From assembly GCF_019802255.1 (NCBI RefSeq), contig NZ_JAHYSS010000003.1, positions 62,001 through 126,000 of the forward strand: 64,000 nucleotides of DNA, written 5' to 3'. This DNA comes from Pedobacter polysacchareus. Lineage in GTDB: Bacteria; Bacteroidota; Bacteroidia; Sphingobacteriales; Sphingobacteriaceae. The position numbers and the translations under genes were made by a program. A model generated the notes under the pieces. The model did no database searches, had not been told where the DNA came from, and saw only the letters and a list, made by a program, of their open reading frames with translations. Shown here in pieces: positions 58,479 to 64,000 of the stretch (the stretch's first letter is position 1; every line of letters starts with the position of its first letter).

Positions 58479-61400
58479 TTAAAAGGAAACTTCTAAACCA
58501 AAAACAAAGGATCTTGCAGTAGGATATGCACCTAAATACACACCGGTAAGTCTGTTGTTCGCATCTAAAGGTGCTTCCGGAGAAGAACCGCTGAACTTTG
58601 TGATATAGAACAGGTTACTTCCTGTTGCATAGATTCTTGAGTTAGATAAGAATTTGGTTTTAGCCATTAATGATTTAGGCAGCGTATAAGAAAGTGTTAC
58701 CTCTCTTAATGCCAGGTAATCCCCTTTTTCATAAAGATTTGAGTTGTTTCCATTTACGACTGTACTAGCATTATTTGCCCGGGTATAATTTTGCTTAGAA
58801 CCTTGTACCTGATCCGCAAAATATACTTTTGGAATATCAGTCACCGTGTTATTCGGAGTCCATGATTTAAGCATCAAATCTGTATAGTTGAAAGTTCCCT
58901 GATAATTTCCAAGCGTACGGGCTAATAAATCATTATAAACCGTGTGTCCCAAGGCAAACTCAAATCTAGTATATAGGTTGAAGCCTTTGTAATTTGCATT
59001 TACATTAAAACCACCAGTCCATTTTGGGGCCATGTTACCCAGATATACCTGATCTCTTGAATCAATAATATCGTCGCCATTTACATCTAACCAGTTCACA
59101 TCACCAGGGGTGATTCTACCTGCATCTGCACCAGGTCCAGGGGCCGTTCCTTTAGGTAAATTTGGTCCGTTTACATTGGCGATCGCGTCTTTTCTATTGC
59201 CTGCAATTCTTTGCACTTCTGCAGCATCCTGAAAAATTGACACTTGTTTAAAGCCATAAATATCACCGATAGTTTGTCCTTCCTGATATCCACCTACCCA
59301 TTTTAACTGGCCTGATGCGGCATCAAAGACTTGTATCCCACCTTGTCTGTTGTTTTCATTACCGTTGAAAGGAAGTTTCAATACTTTGTTTTTCACAAAA
59401 CTCGCATTTGCACCCAGGCTTAAAGTAAAACCGCCATCAGTGCTCAACACTTTTGCATTCACTGCAAACTCATACCCTTTATTCTGCAATGTACCGGAGT
59501 TCGTTGTGATTGGAGGGTAACCGATATAATCCGGCAGTGGTAGATCTGTTAACAAGTCAGAAGTTCTGCGATCATAATAATCAAATAACAAGGTGATTCT
59601 ATCTTGTAGTAAACCCAGGTCTAAACCAGCACCAAAAGTTTTGCTACGCTCCCATCTTAAATCCTGATTTGCCAGTTTATCGTGGAAGAAACCTCCGACA
59701 CCATCGTAGTTATTCACAGGCGATGAATATACACCTTGAACTACATATCTACCCAAACCTGCGATGTTACCGTTAACACCATAGCTCAGTCTAGGTTTTA
59801 TGGTTGAAACATATTTATTAAGACCAGAGTTCACATAGAAATTCTCTTTTTGAAGGTTCCATCCTGCAGATACGCCCGGGAAATAACCCCATTTATGTTG
59901 ATCTGGTAAGTTGGAAGCACCATCAGCACGAAACACTGCGGTAAATAAATATTTTTGATCAAAATCATAAGTAAATCTTCCGAAAAGTGAATTGATGCGG
60001 TATTGTGATTTCTCGCTATAATTAGCTTTTGCACCATTCAGTGTTGCAGGGAAAACGGTAGAAGCATTGATCGTCGGAATCTCATCTGTAGGGGCATTCT
60101 GACCATACAATTGTGAATTTAACGTTTTAATCTGGAAGGTTTCCGCACCAACCATGGCAGCAAAATTATGCAGGTTTAGTGATTTGTTATAATTCACAAT
60201 ACCGTTAAATTGCGTTTGAAAATCTCTTCTTGACAAGAGAATCGCATCTCTACTGGCAGAGCCTATCGACTGTGGCGTAGCAAAAATGTTGGCGTATGTT
60301 TGTGTTGATTTTTGAAAAGACTCATCTTTTCTATCTAATAAATAAGCATTGGCAGTAGCTTTAAAGTATAAGCCAGGTAATAAATCCCATTTTACGGCAC
60401 CATTAACTACAACTTTATTCACTTCATTCTGGCGGTTCAATCTGCTTAACCAGTATAACGGGTTACCATCACTAGCACTATTTCCGGGATTTGGCGATGT
60501 TTTCGCTTCATCTATCCAGGGATTAAACGTTGGCCATATCGCCAAACTTCTATACAATGAATTCACTTCTCCACCTACAGTACCTAACTGGGAAGAAGTA
60601 GAAAGTGTAGCACCACCGGAAACCTCCACGTTAGACCTCACTTTGTAAGAACCATTAAGATCTGCAGTATAGCGTTTATAGTTAGAGCCTACAATCACAC
60701 CATCCTCATTATAGGAATCAAATGCGGCAAAGAACTTGCCTTTATCATTACCCCCTGAAGCACTAACATAGTGATCTTTGGTATAAGTATTTCTAAATAC
60801 CAGGTCTTCAATTTCACCACCATGGTCTTTATACATCATTTGACCTCCGTAAGGATCATCAACGATACCCCATCCTGCTGGCAAAACAGTAGTACCTTCA
60901 ACATATTTCCTGATATCGAAACTTGCAAGGTTAGCCGCATCTGGAAGTAAGCCTAATCCTCTTGCATTATTTGCATCTGTAATTGGCTTACCTGAATTCA
61001 GGTATCCCAAACGCGTATAGTATATATAATCTTTTGCCCCTAAATAGGTATAGCCATCTCTTCTGACATTGTAACCCCCGGTAAATTTGTAATTGATTTG
61101 GGCAACGCCTGCGGCACCTGTCTTGGTGGTAATTAAAATTACCCCATTGTTGGCTCTAGCACCGTAAATTGCAGTAGAAGCAGCATCTTTAAGCACCTCG
61201 ATAGACTGGATATTTTCAGAAGAGATATCATTGTAATCTCTGATTACTCCATCTACAATCACTAATGGTCCACCAGGATTATTGATGGATGCCCCTCCCC
61301 TTAAAAATACAGTCGGACCAACGCCTGGCTGCCCACTTTTGCTAATAGCCTGAATACCAGCAATTGTTCCTTGCAAAGCACTCCCTACATTGGCACGTGG

Positions 61401-61805
61401 TGCGTTTGCCAGCACCTCTTTATCCAGCTTTGCGATCGAGTTAGTTACTGTACGTCGATTTTGCGTACCATACCCCACCACTACCACTTCATCCAGATTG
61501 GCATTGGCTGGTTTCATTACTACTTTTAAATTGGTGTTATTGCCTACTTTTTGTTCTTGAGTAAGGTACCCAACATAAGTAAACACGAGTATGTCGTTTG
61601 AACTAGCTTCGATGATGAATTTTCCATTCACATCTGTTTGCCCACCCGATTTTGTTCCTTTAATTGAAATGCTGACGCTTGGAATCCCCTGTCCGTCATC
61701 TTCGCCAGTAACCGTACCGGTTACCTTTTTGTTTTGTGCAAATGCGCCTATAAAGGAGGATAGGCAGCACACTAAAACAATCGTTTTTAGGTAAAACTGT
61801 TTCAT
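58479..61805 (-). CDS. SusC/RagA-family TonB-dependent outer-membrane transporter
   Basis: This 1108-residue protein has a signal peptide, a carboxypeptidase-regulatory-like domain (residues 26-100, GIPSVSISIKGTKSGGQTD), the DEVVVVGYGTQ motif of SusC proteins, the plug (GTIAGIQAISKSGQPG; VDGVIRDYNDIS; IEVLKDAASTAIYGARANNG) and a 22-strand barrel ending in FVFGLEVSF. It takes up sialic acid or sialoglycans with TonB energy. Its gene heads the locus; candidate operator 61826-61842 lies 21 bp upstream. Confidence 0.97.
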   Translation of the reverse strand: MKQFYLKTIVLVCCLSSFIGAFAQNKKVTGTVTGEDDGQGIPSVSISIKGTKSGGQTDVNGKFIIEASSNDILVFTYVGYLTQEQKVGNNTNLKVVMKPANANLDEVVVVGYGTQNRRTVTNSIAKLDKEVLANAPRANVGSALQGTIAGIQAISKSGQPGVGPTVFLRGGASINNPGGPLVIVDGVIRDYNDISSENIQSIEVLKDAASTAIYGARANNGVILITTKTGAAGVAQINYKFTGGYNVRRDGYTYLGAKDYIYYTRLGYLNSGKPITDANNARGLGLLPDAANLASFDIRKYVEGTTVLPAGWGIVDDPYGGQMMYKDHGGEIEDLVFRNTYTKDHYVSASGGNDKGKFFAAFDSYNEDGVIVGSNYKRYTADLNGSYKVRSNVEVSGGATLSTSSQLGTVGGEVNSLYRSLAIWPTFNPWIDEAKTSPNPGNSASDGNPLYWLSRLNRQNEVNKVVVNGAVKWDLLPGLYFKATANAYLLDRKDESFQKSTQTYANIFATPQSIGSASRDAILLSRRDFQTQFNGIVNYNKSLNLHNFAAMVGAETFQIKTLNSQLYGQNAPTDEIPTINASTVFPATLNGAKANYSEKSQYRINSLFGRFTYDFDQKYLFTAVFRADGASNLPDQHKWGYFPGVSAGWNLQKENFYVNSGLNKYVSTIKPRLSYGVNGNIAGLGRYVVQGVYSSPVNNYDGVGGFFHDKLANQDLRWERSKTFGAGLDLGLLQDRITLLFDYYDRRTSDLLTDLPLPDYIGYPPITTNSGTLQNKGYEFAVNAKVLSTDGGFTLSLGANASFVKNKVLKLPFNGNENNRQGGIQVFDAASGQLKWVGGYQEGQTIGDIYGFKQVSIFQDAAEVQRIAGNRKDAIANVNGPNLPKGTAPGPGADAGRITPGDVNWLDVNGDDIIDSRDQVYLGNMAPKWTGGFNVNANYKGFNLYTRFEFALGHTVYNDLLARTLGNYQGTFNYTDLMLKSWTPNNTVTDIPKVYFADQVQGSKQNYTRANNASTVVNGNNSNLYEKGDYLALREVTLSYTLPKSLMAKTKFLSNSRIYATGSNLFYITKFSGSSPEAPLDANNRLTGVYLGAYPTARSFVFGLEVSF

Positions 61806-61825
61806 ACTATTAGTTTTTGGTTAGC

Positions 61826-61842
61826 ATTATGTTATACATAAT
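61826..61842. promoter_or_regulatory. candidate regulator site 1, upstream of susC
   Basis: ATTATGTTATACATAAT is an inverted repeat (7-bp arms, 3-bp spacer) that contains the 12-bp word TTATACATAATA (61832-61843). The same word recurs at 61962-61973. It lies 21-37 bp before the susC start codon, where binding by the divergent GntR-family protein could block transcription. Confidence 0.55.
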
Positions 61843-61906
61843 ACTACTAAGTTGAGATAAATATTATTTGAAAGCAAGAATTATTTATGTTTTTTTTATT
61901 GTCATT

Positions 61907-61938
61907 TTTGATAAACCGCTTTATTAGTATTAATTTAG
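61907..61938 (+). promoter_or_regulatory. candidate promoter of the GntR regulator gene
   Basis: TTTG (61907-61910), a 20-bp spacer and TAATTTAG (61931-61938, one mismatch to TAnnTTTG) lie ahead of the regulator. Transcription would begin near 61945, giving a leader of about 28 nt that ends in the second TTATACATAATA word. Confidence 0.45.
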
Positions 61939-61961
61939 AGGTATTCTCTCATAATTTATTA

Positions 61962-61973
61962 TTATACATAATA
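61962..61973. promoter_or_regulatory. candidate regulator site 2, abutting the regulator start codon
   Basis: A second copy of TTATACATAATA ends on the A of the regulator's ATG. It is part of an inverted repeat TATTAT/ATAATA (61957-61973). A protein bound here would cover the ribosome-binding region and lie in the early transcript, so it suits autoregulation. Confidence 0.5.
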
Positions 61974-62677
61974 TGGACAGCAGCATAGTGAATACATTTA
62001 TCCAGATGGATACCAGCAGTTTGGTAGATAAGGTAGAAGCCAATCTTGTACAGTTACTGGTAGACAGGAAGTTGAAAATTGGAGATGTGATTCCTACAGA
62101 AATAGATTTATCAAAAAATCTTGGCGTAAGTCGTACCGTTACCCGCGAAGCTTTATTGAGATTAAGAATGAGAGGACTAATAGAGACGAAAAAAAAGAAA
62201 GGCTCTGTGATTACCAGCCCAGATATTTTCAGCATCATCGGTAAGTCTATGGACCCACATTTACTGGATCAGGAAACCTTAAAAGAGATTTTTGAAATGC
62301 GCCTTGTTTTAGAGATAGGTATGGCTGACTTTCTCTTTCAAAATATCAGCCCTGAACACATTAAGGAGTTAAAGGAAATCGTTAAAAATGAACCTGACAC
62401 CTCCGAAGATTACGTTTTCCATATTGATCATGAGATTACCTTTCATGGGAAATTGTATGAAATCACTGGAAATCAAACTTTAAAGAAGTTCCAAAAGCTA
62501 TTACTTCCAGTTTTTGATTACGTACATAATAGTGGATTGTTAAAGAAACAGGCAACCATCAAAAAATTCGTTTCCCACAAAGGCCTGGTAGATATCCTGG
62601 AGAACGGCTCTCCAGAACTATTTAGAAATGCGATGCGGAATCACCTGGAGAATCACTTTTTAAGAATTTTCAGCTAA
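61973..62677 (+). CDS. GntR family transcriptional regulator, FadR/FCD subfamily (NanR-like)
   Basis: This 234-residue regulator has an N-terminal winged helix (residues 12-85; IPTEIDLSKNLGVSRTVTREAL is the recognition region, in order) and a C-terminal FCD ligand domain with FHIDHEITFHGKLYEITGNQ and the final HLENHFLRIFS. The Asp/His pattern of the FCD metal site is recognisable. It is divergent from the sialic-acid locus and is its probable regulator, equivalent in role to NanR, with sialic acid or ManNAc the likely inducer. The ATG at 61973 overlaps the candidate operator. Confidence 0.88.
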   Translation: MDSSIVNTFIQMDTSSLVDKVEANLVQLLVDRKLKIGDVIPTEIDLSKNLGVSRTVTREALLRLRMRGLIETKKKKGSVITSPDIFSIIGKSMDPHLLDQETLKEIFEMRLVLEIGMADFLFQNISPEHIKELKEIVKNEPDTSEDYVFHIDHEITFHGKLYEITGNQTLKKFQKLLLPVFDYVHNSGLLKKQATIKKFVSHKGLVDILENGSPELFRNAMRNHLENHFLRIFS

Positions 62678-62687
62678 ATCCTTGAAA

Positions 62688-62693
62688 GAGGAG
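62688..62693 (+). promoter_or_regulatory. Shine-Dalgarno sequence of the K+ channel gene
   Basis: GAGGAG at 62688-62693 lies 6 nt before the ATG at 62700. It favours that start over the TTG at 62682, in whose frame it would be coding. Such a strong site is uncommon in this genome segment. Confidence 0.6.
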
Positions 62694-62699
62694 CAAAAT

Positions 62700-63518
62700 A
62701 TGGAGAAACAGAAAAAACAGGATTGGCGGGAAAAGCTCCATGAAATTATTTATGAGTCTAACACTTATGCCGGCAAGGCATTTGATGTCGCCTTGCTGAT
62801 TGCCATCTTTGCCAGCATTCTGATTGTGATGCTGGATAGCGTAAACAGTTATCATCAAAAATATGGTGGATTATTCTCTATTATAGAATGGACTTTCACA
62901 GTGTTGTTCACCATAGAATATATTCTGAGGCTCATTATCATCAAACACCCTATTAATTACATCAAAAGCCCATTGGGAATTGTGGATTTACTGGCACTGA
63001 TTCCTTCCTATCTGAGTGTGATTTTTGTGGGTGGACAATCTCTCCTTGCCCTTCGTGCCTTAAGATTACTTCGTGTATTCCGGATTTTCAAACTAGGAAG
63101 ATACCTTTCGGAAATGAAATTCCTGACGGTGGCACTCCGTGGAAGTATGCGAAAAATCAGCATCTTCATGCTCACAGTACTGGCTCTTGTGGTGGTTCTT
63201 GGTTCTATTATGTACCTGGTAGAAAATCGTGAGAATGGATTTTCCAGCATCCCTGAGAGCATTTACTGGGCAATTGTGACCATTACTACCGTTGGTTACG
63301 GGGATATTTCACCTGTTACTCCATTGGGGAAATTTGTAGCTTCCTTAATCATGCTGACTGGCTATGCCATTATTGCGGTACCCACAGGGATTATTACCAC
63401 TGAGATGGCTGTTGCCGCCAGAAAGAAGGGTTTTCACCATGAAGTTTGTCCGGGTTGTGGCCGCGAAGGCCACGATGACGATGCTAAGTACTGTAAATAT
63501 TGTGCAACAAAACTTTAG
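62700..63518 (+). CDS. voltage-gated-type K+ channel with C-terminal zinc ribbon
   Basis: From the ATG at 62700 the protein has 272 residues. Six membrane segments are visible. S4 carries regularly spaced arginines (LRALRLLRVFRIFKLGRYL), and the pore loop has the filter T197-V-G-Y-G-D202 (ITTVGYGDISP), so K+ selectivity is expected. The C-terminus adds CPGCG...CKYC, a four-cysteine zinc ribbon. The channel would be tetrameric in the inner membrane. It starts 22 bp after the GntR gene. Its stop overlaps that of the convergent solute-binding protein gene by 4 bp. Confidence 0.9.
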   Translation: MEKQKKQDWREKLHEIIYESNTYAGKAFDVALLIAIFASILIVMLDSVNSYHQKYGGLFSIIEWTFTVLFTIEYILRLIIIKHPINYIKSPLGIVDLLALIPSYLSVIFVGGQSLLALRALRLLRVFRIFKLGRYLSEMKFLTVALRGSMRKISIFMLTVLALVVVLGSIMYLVENRENGFSSIPESIYWAIVTITTVGYGDISPVTPLGKFVASLIMLTGYAIIAVPTGIITTEMAVAARKKGFHHEVCPGCGREGHDDDAKYCKYCATKL

Positions 63519-64000
63519 AATTCCATTCCAGAAAACCATTTCTGATAAAGTTGATCATAAATTCCGTTCTCTCTAAGCAGTTTTAAAGCTTCATTGAGCT
63601 GGTCTTTCAATTCAAGGTCTCCTTTTTTCATAGCAATGGCATATTGTGAATCAGTGCCTGGTAAAAACAGTCCGATTTTTAACTTGTCATTGTTTTGCAG
63701 AAAACCATTGGCAATTGGGGAATCATCAATTAAGGCATCAATTTCGCCAGATTCCAATTGTTCGTATAATTCTTTATTGGTGTCAGCATGCACCATATTT
63801 GCTTCAGGAAATTTATTATGTACATGACGTTCTGCTTCTGCGGCAATCCTTACCCCAATTCTTTTTTCTTTAAAATCCTTTACTTCATTGATCTGCACGT
63901 CATCAGCAGCCACTACTGCGCATAACTTGAAATGTAAATAAGGTTCGGTAAATTCAAGGATATGTTTACGGGTAGCAGTCATCGTTACTGCAGAGCAGAT
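63515..64000 (-). CDS. periplasmic solute-binding protein family 3 (partial, runs off the right edge)
   Basis: The frame stays open to the last base; its 5' end is outside the window. The visible ~161 residues fit the second half of an extracellular solute-binding protein of family 3 (amino-acid type): SAVTMTATRKHILEFTEPY, then IGVRIAAEAERH, GEIDALIDDSPIA and the C-terminal ALKLLRENGIYDQLYQKWF. Such proteins bind amino acids or similar small ligands in the periplasm. The partner transporter, if any, lies to the right. An internal ATG at 63982 is unlikely to be the start, because the preceding codons already match the family. Confidence 0.85.
   Translation of the reverse strand: MCSAVTMTATRKHILEFTEPYLHFKLCAVVAADDVQINEVKDFKEKRIGVRIAAEAERHVHNKFPEANMVHADTNKELYEQLESGEIDALIDDSPIANGFLQNNDKLKIGLFLPGTDSQYAIAMKKGDLELKDQLNEALKLLRENGIYDQLYQKWFSGMEF

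Overview
The window looks like a chromosomal segment of a Bacteroidota bacterium, most likely a Sphingobacteriaceae member such as Pedobacter. This is inferred from content, not from a marker gene: a SusC/SusD pair, a PorP/SprF-family protein, a serine palmitoyltransferase cassette, several -33/-7 promoters of the TTTG / TAnnTTTG type, A-rich leaders with almost no Shine-Dalgarno sequences, and moderately AT-rich DNA. I found no tRNA, rRNA, CRISPR array, transposase or phage gene. The window is densely coding; neighbouring genes often overlap, and five convergent pairs overlap at their 3' ends.

Layout. 0-6.6 kb: CorA-type transporter, small unknowns, rhodanese, glutathione peroxidase, topA. 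6.7-14.6 kb: a thioester-type alpha-2-macroglobulin and PBP1C, a periplasmic defence/repair pair. 14.6-16.5 kb: a two-gene membrane cassette resembling animal ether-lipid catabolism (TMEM86/YhhN lysoplasmalogenase plus an AGMO/TMEM195-like monooxygenase). 16.7-21.4 kb: RRM protein, orphan histidine kinase, dienelactone hydrolase-like protein, a Lys/Ala-rich secreted protein with a PBCV-type basic adaptor tail, and a small unknown. 21.8-25.1 kb: a translationally coupled spt-GNAT-SDR operon, read as dihydroceramide synthesis. 25.2-29.3 kb: TPR protein, xseAB, two small proteins, LD-carboxypeptidase. 29.5-34.6 kb: an exported-protein operon (PmoA/DUF6807 protein, double DUF1080 protein, two Tat-type Gfo/Idh/MocA oxidoreductases) fitting 3-keto-glycoside metabolism. 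34.6-42.2 kb: PorP/SprF protein, SGLT-like symporter, MFS transporter, SDR, HD hydrolase, lipoprotein and a small DUF2784-like protein. 42.2-46.3 kb: a YbbA/YbbP ABC exporter divergent from a TesA-like lipoprotein esterase.

46.3-62.7 kb is the largest system: a sialic-acid utilisation locus. One minus-strand series encodes SusC, SusD, NanA lyase, a NanM-type Kelch mutarotase, an MFS importer, sialidase, a two-domain sialate O-acetylesterase, an AGE-type epimerase and a GH20 hexosaminidase. A divergent GntR/FCD regulator sits at its head. A 12-bp word, TTATACATAATA, occurs twice in the shared control region: once just upstream of susC and once running into the regulator's start codon. Intercistronic hairpins separate susCD from nanA and the sialidase from the esterase. 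Together these genes would release, de-acetylate, import, anomerise, cleave and epimerise sialic acid; the kinase needed to finish the route is not in the window.

The right edge holds a voltage-gated-type K+ channel with a C-terminal zinc ribbon and the 3' part of a solute-binding protein gene that runs off the window. The most unusual candidates are the AGMO/TMEM86 cassette, the giant-virus-like basic adaptor protein, the Tat-exported 3-keto-sugar operon and the duplicated operator of the sialic-acid locus.
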